Shown: positions 33,346 through 42,584, counted from the stretch's first letter. The stretch: 64,000 nt of DNA from Desulfobulbaceae bacterium (GCA_023544645.1 JAMJFO010000011.1:1-64000), one strand, 5' to 3'. A program made the numbers and translations. The notes: a model not told the origin generated them from the sequence alone.

Positions 33346-34198
33346 ATGGCTGGGCCATTGCTTTTTCTATACCGTGCTGGTACTGGGTGGCCAGCGTGCG
33401 GCCTATTGTTTCCTCTATCCGGTCATCTTTACCTATGTCCTGTGCGGCAGGAAGATCCATCGGGCAACGGCACCCTATTTTCGCCGGCGCTTTCCCTCGC
33501 ATAACCGGCTGGCTCTTCGCCTGGATGTCTTTAAAAATGTTCTCTCCTTTGGTAAGGTGCTGGTTGATCGCGGTTGGATGGGCCTTAACCCCAAGGCAGA
33601 ACTTTCCGGCAGATTTGACGACAGTGAAAAATTGCGCGCGGTTATCCGGGAAGGCAGAGGCGTCGTTGTTCTGCTGGCCCACGTGGGCAACTGGCAGACC
33701 TGTCTGGTCAGGCTGAAGGCGCTGAATGTTGAAGTGCATGCGCTCATGGAGTTTGACCAGGAACGGGTTTCCAAACATTTTTTCGAACTGCGGGGCGAGA
33801 GACCCTTCAACATCATTGACGTGCATGGTTTTCTCGGCGGCATGATCGAGGCTACCGCCGCTCTGCAGAAAGGGGACCTGGTGCTGATGATGGCCGACCG
33901 GCTGCATCAGGGGAGATCGGCATCCGTTGACTTTCTCGGCAGCAGGGCAAACCTGCCCATTGCCGCCTATCATCTTGCGGCAACGGCAGGATCGCCGGTA
34001 GTTGTCCTGTTTGCCGCCAAGACCGGCCGCAAAAACTATTCGCTGGCCATCTGGGATATTTTTTATCCGGGCCGGAGCGGAAGAGAAAAAAATGAAGAGT
34101 TCGTCCACTGCGCCCAGAGGTTTTCCTCGGCCCTTAAGAAGTATGTGGAGCAGTATCCCTATCAATGGTATAACTTTTTCGATATTTGGGCCCAATGA
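33233..34198 (+). CDS. LpxL/HtrB-like lipid acyltransferase
   Basis: Lysophospholipid-type acyltransferase of up to 321 residues with an N-terminal membrane segment (FFYTVLVLGGQRAAYCFL). The catalytic region reads LLAHVGNWQTC: the H-x4-D/E motif has Gln where an acidic residue is usual. MADRLHQG resembles the second LpxL motif. The first ATG (33233) overlaps the upstream gene by 113 bases; an in-frame TTG at 33305 is an alternative start. In aryl-polyene clusters an enzyme of this family attaches or modifies the membrane anchor. Activity is uncertain because of the Gln. Confidence 0.8.
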   Translation: MVLLWPPQAISPSVSFATEKQFKQLKQTVSQQIKKKLEWLGHCFFYTVLVLGGQRAAYCFLYPVIFTYVLCGRKIHRATAPYFRRRFPSHNRLALRLDVFKNVLSFGKVLVDRGWMGLNPKAELSGRFDDSEKLRAVIREGRGVVVLLAHVGNWQTCLVRLKALNVEVHALMEFDQERVSKHFFELRGERPFNIIDVHGFLGGMIEATAALQKGDLVLMMADRLHQGRSASVDFLGSRANLPIAAYHLAATAGSPVVVLFAAKTGRKNYSLAIWDIFYPGRSGREKNEEFVHCAQRFSSALKKYVEQYPYQWYNFFDIWAQ

Positions 34199-34227
34199 GG
34201 CGTCAACGTAACGACAACAGGTGGAGA

Positions 34228-34494
34228 ATGGAAAATTTAAAAAAAGATTTAAAGGAAATGCTGGTCAGGGATCTCAAACTCCAGGACATCAATCCCGAGG
34301 AAATAGGTGACGATGACCCGCTCTTTGAACAGGGACTGGGGCTTGATTCCCTGGATGCGGTGGAGTTAGTCGTCCTGATCAACAAGCATTACGGTTTGCA
34401 GATCAAGGATATGGAGGAAGGCAGGGTTGCCTTTGCCTCGGTCAATGCGCTGGCCGACTTCATTTCTGAACACCGTGATACCTCCACCGGTTGA
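34228..34494 (+). CDS. Acyl carrier protein 3
   Basis: ACP of 88 residues with the site LGLDSLDAVELVV. The ATG at 34228 has an AGGTGGAGA ribosome site; an earlier in-frame ATG at 34186 would add a basic, unlikely tail overlapping the acyltransferase stop. It is followed 16 bases later by ketosynthase 3 and a ketosynthase-like partner, so the three probably form one elongation unit. Confidence 0.93.
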   Translation: MENLKKDLKEMLVRDLKLQDINPEEIGDDDPLFEQGLGLDSLDAVELVVLINKHYGLQIKDMEEGRVAFASVNALADFISEHRDTSTG

Positions 34495-34510
34495 TTTTGC
34501 ATTACTCATT

Positions 34511-35752
34511 GTGAACAGGGGAAAAAATCATATTGCCGTGACCGGTATGGGCGGCTGCAGTGCTGCCGGCGGAACAGTTGCCGAAATACTGGCCAGCCTG
34601 GAGAAAGGATCGGTCCACTGTCGCCCGGTACCCGAAAATATCTTCCGAACCAGCCTCTCTTTCCCGGCCTTTGCCTTTGACCGCGCGATGCCCTCGCCCC
34701 GGAGCAGACGGCTGCTGGATCAGAGCAACATTGCCTGGACGCCGGAGCGGCTGAACCGCACGCTGCTCCTCACCCTGGAGGCCCTGGCGGAAGCCCTTGA
34801 AGATGCGGGGCTTGAACCGGAGAAACTTCGTTCCGCCAGAGTCGGCATCGCCCTGGGAACAACGGTTGGCTGCACCTTTCATGACGAACAGTATTATATC
34901 AGCTGGCGTAACGGCGAAAAACCCGATCCCGACCCGGTCTTCCAATACCTCGAATCAAACCTCGCCGCTTTTCTGCAGGCAATCCTCGGGGTCAGCGGCC
35001 CGGTGTCGGTGGTCACCAACGCCTGTGCGTCAGGGACAGACGCCATCGGAATAGCCCGCGGCTGGCTGGAAGACGAAATCTGCGACATAGCCGTGGCCGG
35101 CGGCGCGGATGCGCTGTCCCGCATTGCCTACTATGGTTTTGCCAGCCTGATGCTGCTGTCGGAAAAGCCCTGTTCACCTTTTGACCGCGGACGAGCAGGC
35201 CTGAATCTCGGTGAAGGAGCCGCCCTGCTGGTCATGGAAAAACGGCAACAGGCTGACCGCCGCAATGCCCGTCCCCATGGGTGGGTCCGCGGATACGGCG
35301 CCGCTTCGGACTGCTATCATCCCACCGCGCCCCATCCTGACGGCAGGGGGCTGCAGTCTGCCCTGCGACAGGCCATGGCCGATGCCGGGATTTCGCCGCA
35401 AGCAATCAGCTATATCAATGCCCACGGCACCGGAACCAGCGCCAATGATAATGCTGAAATGAACGCCCTGGCTGCCATGGGCTTCAGCGACTGCCCGGTG
35501 GTGTCAACCAAGGGGATCACCGGCCATATGCTTGGCGCTGCCGGGGCTATGGAAGCCATCCTGACCATCCTGACCCTGAAGCAGAAGAAGACCCGGGGCA
35601 CTGTCAGCTGCAGGGAGCCCGATCCGGGCCTTGCCCGTCCGCCCATGGCTGAATCGCAACAGGTTCGGCTGCAGGGTTTTATCGGCATCAGCCAGTCCCT
35701 TGCATTCGGGGGAACCAACTCCGCCCTGGTCCTTGAGGCAGCCACAAAATGA
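34511..35752 (+). CDS. 3-oxoacyl-ACP synthase (ketosynthase 3)
   Basis: Ketosynthase of 413 residues with Cys172 (TNACASGTDA), His305 (NAHGTGTSAND) and His339 (KGITGHMLGAAGA). The GTG at 34511 is chosen because the family N-terminus (HIAVTGMGGCSAAGG) begins just after it; the longer reading would run into the ACP gene. Its stop overlaps the next start by ATGA. The adjacent partner lacks a nucleophile, giving the classic KS-CLF arrangement of type II polyketide and aryl polyene systems. Confidence 0.93.
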   Translation: MNRGKNHIAVTGMGGCSAAGGTVAEILASLEKGSVHCRPVPENIFRTSLSFPAFAFDRAMPSPRSRRLLDQSNIAWTPERLNRTLLLTLEALAEALEDAGLEPEKLRSARVGIALGTTVGCTFHDEQYYISWRNGEKPDPDPVFQYLESNLAAFLQAILGVSGPVSVVTNACASGTDAIGIARGWLEDEICDIAVAGGADALSRIAYYGFASLMLLSEKPCSPFDRGRAGLNLGEGAALLVMEKRQQADRRNARPHGWVRGYGAASDCYHPTAPHPDGRGLQSALRQAMADAGISPQAISYINAHGTGTSANDNAEMNALAAMGFSDCPVVSTKGITGHMLGAAGAMEAILTILTLKQKKTRGTVSCREPDPGLARPPMAESQQVRLQGFIGISQSLAFGGTNSALVLEAATK

Positions 35753-36528
35753 TACCATGCGTCATTGCCGGGATTGACAGCGTTTCGCTGCCGATCCATG
35801 TTTCAAAACATTTCGCCCCTCAGCTGCGCCGGGCCGACGAATATATCAAACTCGGGGTGGCCGCGGCTGAAAAAGTCTTCACCGGAGTGGCTGCGGATCA
35901 GGAAAACAACAGGGCGGGATTGTTTGCCGGCACCGCTTTCGGGCCCATGCAGACCAATTTTGACGTCCTGGGCATGATCGCCAATGAAGACCAGACTTCG
36001 CCGACCCTGTTTTCCCACTCCGTCTTTAACAGTGCAGCCGGCTATATTGCCCGGCTGTTCGGCATAGCCGGCAGCTGTTTTTCCTTTACCGATTTCGGCT
36101 GGCCCTTTTTCCATGCCTTGGCCGAAGGACACCGCGCCATAAGCTCAGGGAGGCTGGACCGCTGCCTGGTCCTGCAGGTGGAAACCTACAGCGATCTGCT
36201 GATCGATGCGCGGCAGCGGACCGGAACAGAACCGGAGCCATGGCTGCCGGGGGCCGTTGCCTGGCATCTTGCCGCCGGAGCCAGCGGGACCGGATTGAAC
36301 CTGAAAAACATAGAAATCAGCAGCGTTTCAGCGCCGCCGCCAACCTATCTCCATCGCCGGGAGGAACTACACCATGACCAGGGGAACCTTGCATGCTCAA
36401 CGCCCCTGGCAGCTGCCGCCGCAATCACCTCCCTTATCCGGGAACCGGTCGGTGATCGGGAATGGACCTGCCGGCTGAGCGCGTCCCACGGTTCCGTCAT
36501 ATTAACCTTTCAACAGGCAAACGCATAA
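35749..36528 (+). CDS. Chain-length-factor-like ketosynthase homologue without catalytic Cys
   Basis: Protein of 259 residues with ketosynthase features: LFAGTAFGPMQTN, SVFNSAAGYIARLFGIAGSC, and a late ASHGSVILTF strand like the family C-terminus. At the nucleophile position the sequence reads SFTDFGWPFFHAL, without the expected Cys, and no HGTxT motif is present. It is shorter than a full ketosynthase (about 400 residues). The tight coupling to ketosynthase 3 (ATGA) suggests it forms a heterodimer that sets chain length, as ApeC-type factors do in aryl polyene synthesis. It overlaps the next start as TAATG. Confidence 0.75.
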   Translation: MIPCVIAGIDSVSLPIHVSKHFAPQLRRADEYIKLGVAAAEKVFTGVAADQENNRAGLFAGTAFGPMQTNFDVLGMIANEDQTSPTLFSHSVFNSAAGYIARLFGIAGSCFSFTDFGWPFFHALAEGHRAISSGRLDRCLVLQVETYSDLLIDARQRTGTEPEPWLPGAVAWHLAAGASGTGLNLKNIEISSVSAPPPTYLHRREELHHDQGNLACSTPLAAAAAITSLIREPVGDREWTCRLSASHGSVILTFQQANA

Positions 36529-37982
36529 TGGCGCAACTCAATTCCAATACAATACTGCTTGTCCATCCCCTTGGCTACGGATCGCAGGATGCTGACCGGG
36601 ACATATCCCGCAAAACCAATATCATGCCGCCCCTCGGCCTGGCATCGATGGCCGCTTATCTCGAACAGCGCAACATTTCCGCGCCGATCATCGACTGCTA
36701 CGCCCATCCCGATGCCCTGCCCCTGATACAGCAGATCCTTCATGACCAACGGCCGGCGTTCATCGGTTTTTCCTGCACGACCTCGACCTTTCTTGACGGG
36801 GTGAGGATCGGCAAAATGGCGAAAAGCCTGCTCCCGGGTATCCGGACCGTGTTCGGCGGGGCTCATGTTTCCGCCCTCAAGGAGAAAATCCTGGAGTCGT
36901 TTCCCGCCGTCGACTTCGTGGTGGCCGGTGAAGGCGAGGAGACCCTGTACGAGCTTATCAGCGCCGGCGGCACGGATCCGGGCCAGGTGACAGGGCTGGT
37001 GTATCGTGACGCCACCGGTCCGGTGTTCACCGGCTACCGCAAAAAACTGCTCGACCTTGACAGCCTTCCCTTTCCCGCCTATGAAAAACTGGCCGGATAC
37101 CCGGACCGCTACAAACTGCCTATTTTCAACTATCCCAAGGCCCCCAACACCAGCTGCATTTCGAGCCGCGGCTGCCCCTATGCCTGCAGCTACTGTGACC
37201 GCTCGGTATTCAAACGCTCATTCAGGTACAACTCGGCAATCTATCTGTACGAACATCTCCGCTACCTGAAGGAGCGCTTCGGCATTCGCCATATCAACTT
37301 CTACGACGACCAGTTCACCTTCAACCGCCAGCGGGTCGAAGACTTCTGCAACCTCATGATTAACAGTCCGCTGGGCATGACCTTCAACTGCGCCGTGCGG
37401 GCCGAACACATTGACTATAACCTCCTGCAGCTGATGAAAGCAGCCGGCTGCTGGATGATCAGCCTGGGCATCGAGACCGGGGATGAAGATCTCCTGGCCC
37501 AGCACCGGCAGAACGCCGACCTTAATATGCTGGCCGAAAAAATCCGCCTGATCCATCGGGTCGGCATCCGGATCAAAGGACTCCTGATGATGGGCCTGCC
37601 CGGGGAGAATGAAAAAAGCATCCAGCGCAGCATGGACTATATTTTCTCCCTGCCCGTTGATGACTTCAATCTTTCCAAGTTCACTCCTTTTCCGGGCTCC
37701 CCGTTATACCAGGAGATTGACAGACTCGGGACCTTTGACGAAAATTGGGAAAAAATGGACTGCATGGAATTCCTGTTCGTGCCCAAAGACATGACCAAAG
37801 AAAAACTGGATGAACTGTTCATCCATTTCTACCGGAGCCATTATACCCGGCCCAAGGTGCTGCTGGGATACGCGGCCATGCTCTGGAAATCTCCGGACAG
37901 CTGGCTCCGTTTCATCAAGGATCTGGGCAGTTTTATCCGGTTCGCCAGGAGCAACCAGAGAATGGCCCGACAGGAGCAGTAA
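36528..37982 (+). CDS. B12-binding-type radical SAM protein D (BchE/HpnJ-like)
   Basis: Protein of 484 residues. The N-terminal B12 domain (residues 1-150) has MPPLGLASMAAYLE, VFGGAHVSAL and VVAGEGEETL; the radical SAM core has C216, C220, C223 (CPYACSYC) and FYDDQFTFNRQRV, a pattern common in BchE- and HpnJ-type cyclases. The ILEKF-like C-terminal segment contains FTPFPGSPLY. BchE forms a ring in chlorophyll synthesis and HpnJ contracts one in hopanoid synthesis, so ring chemistry is plausible here. It is coupled to the KS-like gene (TAATG). Confidence 0.9.
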   Translation: MAQLNSNTILLVHPLGYGSQDADRDISRKTNIMPPLGLASMAAYLEQRNISAPIIDCYAHPDALPLIQQILHDQRPAFIGFSCTTSTFLDGVRIGKMAKSLLPGIRTVFGGAHVSALKEKILESFPAVDFVVAGEGEETLYELISAGGTDPGQVTGLVYRDATGPVFTGYRKKLLDLDSLPFPAYEKLAGYPDRYKLPIFNYPKAPNTSCISSRGCPYACSYCDRSVFKRSFRYNSAIYLYEHLRYLKERFGIRHINFYDDQFTFNRQRVEDFCNLMINSPLGMTFNCAVRAEHIDYNLLQLMKAAGCWMISLGIETGDEDLLAQHRQNADLNMLAEKIRLIHRVGIRIKGLLMMGLPGENEKSIQRSMDYIFSLPVDDFNLSKFTPFPGSPLYQEIDRLGTFDENWEKMDCMEFLFVPKDMTKEKLDELFIHFYRSHYTRPKVLLGYAAMLWKSPDSWLRFIKDLGSFIRFARSNQRMARQEQ

Positions 37983-38051
37983 AGACTATGCCAAACCACC
38001 AAACCGGAACAGATAATCCCGTGTTGTATTAAACAAGGGCGGACTGTGCAT

Positions 38052-38504
38052 ATGAAAAAAGGCGACGACCATATTCCTCTTCTCTGTGCGGCCGGCCGGC
38101 TGGTGCCGCACAAACCGCCCATGCTTCTGGTCAGCCGGTTGATCGAAAAGGTTGACAATTCCATTGAAGACAATATATCCATCGTCGAGGCCGAGGTTCC
38201 CGGCGGCGGCCCGTTCGTTCTCAACGGCGCCCTTTTGCCTGAGTATTATATCGAGGTCATGGCCCAGGCCATTGCCGCCAGCGACGGATATCCAAAGGTG
38301 GAAGGAAAAAAACCGGCGACCGGTCTGCTCACCGGGATCGAGGAATTTTCATGGATCGGCAATGCCCGGCCGGGTGAGCGTATCCGGATAACCTTGCGCA
38401 AGGTTTTTGAGTTTGGCGCCGCCTTTATTTTCTCCGGGTCCATCCGTGGCGATTCAGGGCAGATCGCTGCAGGGCGACTGAAAATATGGAAGGTGGAGGA
38501 GTAA
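38052..38504 (+). CDS. ApeP-like 3-hydroxyacyl-ACP dehydratase (hotdog fold)
   Basis: Hotdog-fold protein of 150 residues. The motif LVPHKPPMLLVSRL (His near residue 24) and LPEYYIEVMAQAIAA (Glu near 68) match the ApeP-type dehydratase family, which works together with ApeI to dehydrate 3-hydroxyacyl-ACP in aryl polyene synthesis. The ATG at 38052 follows AGGGCGGA. It starts a second block of aryl-polyene-like genes (dehydratases, LolA, exporter, lipoprotein, thioesterase, ketosynthase). Confidence 0.82.
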   Translation: MKKGDDHIPLLCAAGRLVPHKPPMLLVSRLIEKVDNSIEDNISIVEAEVPGGGPFVLNGALLPEYYIEVMAQAIAASDGYPKVEGKKPATGLLTGIEEFSWIGNARPGERIRITLRKVFEFGAAFIFSGSIRGDSGQIAAGRLKIWKVEE

Positions 38505-38505
38505 A

Positions 38506-39201
38506 TTGACTGGCAGGCGACCCAACCGATTTCCGGCAATGAACATTTCCCTGGTTCCCGTCCTGGTCCTATGCCTGTTCGCGTTGCCATTGCTGCTCGC
38601 GCTTTTCTCTACCCCTTTATCCGCTGATCCAGCCAATGGCCAGGCACAGCTTGAACAACTTCTCTCCGAGATCCGGGACCGGGTGAACACCACCGCCACT
38701 GTCCAGTGCACATTCGAGCAGGAACGAAAACTATCCGTTTTTGACCGGCCGATCCTCTTTACGGGAAAAATGGCCCTCAGCCGGCCTGATAAGCTGCGCT
38801 GGGAAAATGTCTCCCCTATTCCCTCTGTCCTGATTTTTGCCGGCGACCGAGGAATACGCTGCAACGACGATGCGCCACCGGTGCATTTCGAACTGGAAAA
38901 GGATCCGATCATGAATATGGTTGCCGAACAGATCTGGACCTGGGTTGACGGCGATTATGCCCGCCTGCGGAGCAAATATGACATCACCCTCACAGCTGAT
39001 AGGGAGATTGAGCTGGTTCCCTTGACCAGCGACCTTTCCCGGCCCATCGCACGGATCAGGGTAACCTTTGCCAGCGGGAACCTGCATCCGGAAACCATTG
39101 TCATCCATGAAACCGAGGGCGACAGCACCACCATACGTTTTGCCGATTATCAATTGAACCAGCCCGTCGACGACAAACTGTTCACAGCATGCTATCCCTG
39201 A
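38506..39201 (+). CDS. LolA-like outer membrane lipoprotein carrier family protein
   Basis: Periplasmic protein of 231 residues with a signal peptide (hydrophobic residues ~14-40, cleavage near LSA-DP). The mature part has the LolA-type pattern: TFEQERKLSVFDRPILFTGKMAL, KLRWENVSP and a late TTIRFADYQLNQPVDDKLF. In aryl-polyene clusters a LolA-like protein probably ferries the hydrophobic product across the periplasm. The start is TTG at 38506 with a GGAGGAG ribosome site 5 bases upstream; an ATG at 38539 is the alternative. Confidence 0.85.
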   Translation: MTGRRPNRFPAMNISLVPVLVLCLFALPLLLALFSTPLSADPANGQAQLEQLLSEIRDRVNTTATVQCTFEQERKLSVFDRPILFTGKMALSRPDKLRWENVSPIPSVLIFAGDRGIRCNDDAPPVHFELEKDPIMNMVAEQIWTWVDGDYARLRSKYDITLTADREIELVPLTSDLSRPIARIRVTFASGNLHPETIVIHETEGDSTTIRFADYQLNQPVDDKLFTACYP

Positions 39202-39241
39202 TCATGTCCCGTCATGCAACAACCAGACGGCCCGATGCGCC

Positions 39242-41623
39242 ATGATGACCCGATCATCGATCCTCCTGCGATGGACGCTGGTGCTGCTGGTGGTCCTCGG
39301 CTCCTCCTACTTTGCCGCAAACATCGAAGTCAAGGAAGATGCCCTTGATCTGTTGCCCGACGGTGTAGCGACCAGCGATCTCGAGCTGATCCGCCAGCTG
39401 GGCATGATCAATCGGGTCTATATCAGTTTGACCATTGAAACCGCGACCCCTGAAATTACTGATGCCGAGTGGCAGCGCCTCAGGCAGAGTGTGCTGGCAA
39501 CAGGATCACTCCTCCAGGAATCCCCTCTGCTGCCTACGGTGGTGTACCGCTTGCCGGCGGGAATTGAACATTCCCTGTTTCAGGAGCTGTGGCCCCTGCT
39601 GCCGGTTATTGCCGATGAAGAAGATTACCGGATATTCAACGAGGCGGTCACTGAGGAAGGAGTCCGCCTCCGGCTCAAGCGGGCCTTTCAGCTCCTCAAC
39701 AGTCCGGCGGGCATCGGCCTTAAGGATCGGATCGTCAACGATCCCCTGGGCCTGTCCCTGGTCACCTTTGACAAGCTCAAACAGCTGCGCGGCGAGTTTG
39801 CCGTCACCGCCAAAGACGGGGTTTTCACCTCCGACAACGGCAAATCCTGCCTGATCTGGGCCGACAGTTCGCAACCATTGACCGACTCCCAGCACGCGTT
39901 CCTGGTCCAGGAGGTTCTTGACCAGGCTCTGGAACAGGGACTGCACCAAGGGGTTACAGCCGAGGTGATCGGCACCCTGCCCCATACCCTGGCCAATATT
40001 ACAACGGTGAAGAAGGACCTGCGTCTGCTGCTGCCCCTTGCGACCCTTTCCCTGATCAGCTTTCTTGTCTATTCCTTCAGGAATGCGCGCGGAATTCTGG
40101 TGGTCGGCATCCCCTTTCTTGCGGCTCTGCCGGCCATTGTCCTGCAGAATCTCATCTGCGGCAAGGTAAGCGGGCTGGCACTGGGCTTCGGGATCGTATT
40201 GACCGGGCTGGCTGTCGACTTTGCCGTTCATCTTTACATGGCCCTCAGCCGCGAACCCGGAGATCGGGAAACAATCCTGCATAATCTGAAGCGACCCATT
40301 CTCCTCGCCTGGTGTACCACCACCAGCGTCTTTGCCATCCTGCTGCTTTCCTCTGTCCCTTCCCATCGCCAGATGGCGGTGCTGGCTATAGCCGGCATCT
40401 CCCTGGCCGTTGCCGTTTCCTGGCTTCTGGTGCCGACAATCAGCGGCAGGCCCCCAAACAGCAGGACAGCCGGCGAGACAACCACCCTGACATCTTCTTC
40501 CGGCCGCCTGCCCATAATGCTCTGGATCTTCCTGATCGCTGCCGGCGCGGCGTGCTGGCCGTGGCTCGAATTCAACGGGGACATGCGGGTGCTTGACGCC
40601 ACCAATGAACAGCTCAAATCCGTAGACAACAGATTTCACCGAACCTGGAGAGGCTCGGTTGATCAGGCTCTCCTGCTGAGCAGGGGAACCAGCCTTGACG
40701 AGGCCCTGGACGTCAACGATCAGGTTTTTGCATACCTTTCCCGTCAGGACATTGAACACTTCCAGTCTGTCGCGCCCATCCTGCCCGGACCGGCAATCCG
40801 GGAGCAAAGATTTAGCGACTGGCAGACATTCTGGAGCCGGAACCGTGACAACGTGGCCGCCAGCCTCAATCACCACGGCAGGGATCTCGGTTTCCGAGCC
40901 GGTTCATTCGATCCGTTTCTTGATTTTATCTCCACAGACACTTCCTCCTTTAATGCCGGCGCGGTCCTGCGGGGATCTATCTATCCCCTGCTGGCTTCAA
41001 TGGTCCGCTTTCTGCCGGACCCGGCAGGCCCGAATAACAGCGACCGGGTTATTGTCATGACCGTTGTCCCGGAAAATGACACCACCTGGCCTGTTTTACA
41101 GAAGTTGCAGGAAAAACAGATCGACGACCTGAGCATTATTTCCTTTCGCACCTGGAGACAGCAGGTTGAACACCTTCTCCGCCATGATATCATGCTGCTC
41201 TCCCTGCTTGCCGGCCTCACCGTCGCGACCCTGGTCGGCCTGTTCTTCCGCAACGTCCGGGCTGTCGGCGCCGCGCTGGCGCCGGTCGGCTCAGCCCTGG
41301 CCGGCATGTCGCTCTTCTCGTTTGTCACCGGGCAGGATATCAACATCATGCATATCCTCATGGGCATCATGGTGATCGGTCTTTGCGTCGATTATGGCAT
41401 TTTTTCTGTCTGTGCCCATGAAAAAGGCACCTCCCGGACCACACGGAAGGCCGTTTCGATCTGCGCGGTATCCAGCTGCATCGGTTTCGGCGTGCTTGCC
41501 TTTGCCGACCATCCGGCGTTATACTCCCTGGGAACGACGGTCCTGGTCGGCATCGGGGTGGCCTGGCCCACTGCGGTCTGGGTGACCCCAGCGCTGCTGA
41601 AAACAGGAGAAACTCTGCCATGA
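39242..41623 (+). CDS. MMPL/RND-family exporter of the aryl-polyene type
   Basis: Inner-membrane transporter of 793 residues with an N-terminal helix, a periplasmic loop (to about residue 260), a block of six helices, a second loop and a second helix block: the doubled RND/MMPL plan. It includes GFGIVLTGLAVDFAVHL and GIMVIGLCVDYGIF, where the Asp residues likely conduct protons. It is the size and type of the predicted exporter (COG4258) in aryl polyene clusters. Its stop overlaps the next lipoprotein start (ATGA). Substrate inferred to be the cluster's lipid. Confidence 0.9.
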   Translation: MMTRSSILLRWTLVLLVVLGSSYFAANIEVKEDALDLLPDGVATSDLELIRQLGMINRVYISLTIETATPEITDAEWQRLRQSVLATGSLLQESPLLPTVVYRLPAGIEHSLFQELWPLLPVIADEEDYRIFNEAVTEEGVRLRLKRAFQLLNSPAGIGLKDRIVNDPLGLSLVTFDKLKQLRGEFAVTAKDGVFTSDNGKSCLIWADSSQPLTDSQHAFLVQEVLDQALEQGLHQGVTAEVIGTLPHTLANITTVKKDLRLLLPLATLSLISFLVYSFRNARGILVVGIPFLAALPAIVLQNLICGKVSGLALGFGIVLTGLAVDFAVHLYMALSREPGDRETILHNLKRPILLAWCTTTSVFAILLLSSVPSHRQMAVLAIAGISLAVAVSWLLVPTISGRPPNSRTAGETTTLTSSSGRLPIMLWIFLIAAGAACWPWLEFNGDMRVLDATNEQLKSVDNRFHRTWRGSVDQALLLSRGTSLDEALDVNDQVFAYLSRQDIEHFQSVAPILPGPAIREQRFSDWQTFWSRNRDNVAASLNHHGRDLGFRAGSFDPFLDFISTDTSSFNAGAVLRGSIYPLLASMVRFLPDPAGPNNSDRVIVMTVVPENDTTWPVLQKLQEKQIDDLSIISFRTWRQQVEHLLRHDIMLLSLLAGLTVATLVGLFFRNVRAVGAALAPVGSALAGMSLFSFVTGQDINIMHILMGIMVIGLCVDYGIFSVCAHEKGTSRTTRKAVSICAVSSCIGFGVLAFADHPALYSLGTTVLVGIGVAWPTAVWVTPALLKTGETLP

Positions 41624-42180
41624 AGCGCTTTATCCCCTGGATGCTTCTGCTCGTCCTGACCGGCTGCTGCCGGGTTGCCGAACTGCCGACCTGGCCTGCC
41701 GAAAACCGGCCGGACACGACATCGGCGCTATACCGCTTTCGCCTGGAGCGTTCTGCCGAGACAAAATTTTCCGGCCTGCTGGCCCTGCAACCCCGTGCAG
41801 AGGGAATGTGGAGCGGGCTGCTGGATGCCACCGGTGTTCCCCTTGTCAAGATGGTCGTTTATCCGGACGGCACCAAGCACATTGAATACTGCGCCGCGGC
41901 CCTTCGCGGCAGCAGAATGCCTGAATTGCTTGGCAAACTGCTTGAATATATTTATTTTACACCTGCTGCCGCTGATTGCCCCTGGTATGCCTTTTCCTGT
42001 GTCTGCCTGGCAGCGGAAACACCGGAACAAATGGTGAAATGGAAAAGAATGGGTCCGCTTCGTCTCTGGAAGATTGAAACAATGTCACCACCGGATGCAG
42101 GGGAGAGGATAACCGTACACATAAACCTTTCATCCGTTACTGTGCATCTGGACCACATGGATAATAAAACAGGAAAATAA
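41620..42180 (+). CDS. DUF3261-type outer-membrane lipoprotein
   Basis: Lipoprotein of 186 residues with lipobox LTGC (Cys16). The mature part (FRLERSAETKFSGLLALQPR, then DATGVPLVKMVVYPDG) fits the DUF3261 family that regularly lies beside the LolA-like protein and MMPL exporter in aryl polyene clusters. It is coupled to the exporter gene by ATGA and precedes the dehydratase gene by two bases. Function unknown; probably part of the periplasmic or outer-membrane transfer route. Confidence 0.75.
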   Translation: MKRFIPWMLLLVLTGCCRVAELPTWPAENRPDTTSALYRFRLERSAETKFSGLLALQPRAEGMWSGLLDATGVPLVKMVVYPDGTKHIEYCAAALRGSRMPELLGKLLEYIYFTPAAADCPWYAFSCVCLAAETPEQMVKWKRMGPLRLWKIETMSPPDAGERITVHINLSSVTVHLDHMDNKTGK

Positions 42181-42182
42181 AC

Positions 42183-42572
42183 ATGAGCGGAGCCGGATCA
42201 ATCGAACAGAGCCTTATCGATGAGTGCCTGCAGACCGTCACCGAAGATGACAGCGGCGTGGTCACCGGCGTTTTTACCTTTGCCCCTGACTTTCCCGCCT
42301 TTGAGGGGCATTTCCCGGGAAAACCCGTTCTACCTGCAGTCGTTCAGCTTGCCGCAGTCAGGTTCCTCGCGGCAAGCTATCTTGGCAAGCCATTGCTTCT
42401 CGTCACCGTCAACCGCGCGAAATTTAAAACCATGATCGGACCGGAAGAACCGGTTACCATTACCATTCAGCTTGACCAATCAACAAATGATGTTACCATC
42501 TCCTTTACAATTGAAACGATTAAAGGCAGAGCCGCGGCAGGAGAAATTTCCTGCCGGGTCGCAACCGACTAA
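42183..42572 (+). CDS. ApeI/FabZ-like 3-hydroxyacyl-ACP dehydratase
   Basis: Hotdog protein of 129 residues. FEGHFPGKPVLPAVVQL (His near residue 41) matches the FabZ/ApeI active-site loop; the position of the usual catalytic Glu/Asp helix reads PAVVQLAAV, so the acidic partner must come from another chain. In aryl polyene systems ApeI pairs with ApeP, which the cluster also encodes. It starts two bases after the lipoprotein stop. Confidence 0.85.
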   Translation: MSGAGSIEQSLIDECLQTVTEDDSGVVTGVFTFAPDFPAFEGHFPGKPVLPAVVQLAAVRFLAASYLGKPLLLVTVNRAKFKTMIGPEEPVTITIQLDQSTNDVTISFTIETIKGRAAAGEISCRVATD

Positions 42573-42584
42573 AGGAAACCTCTC

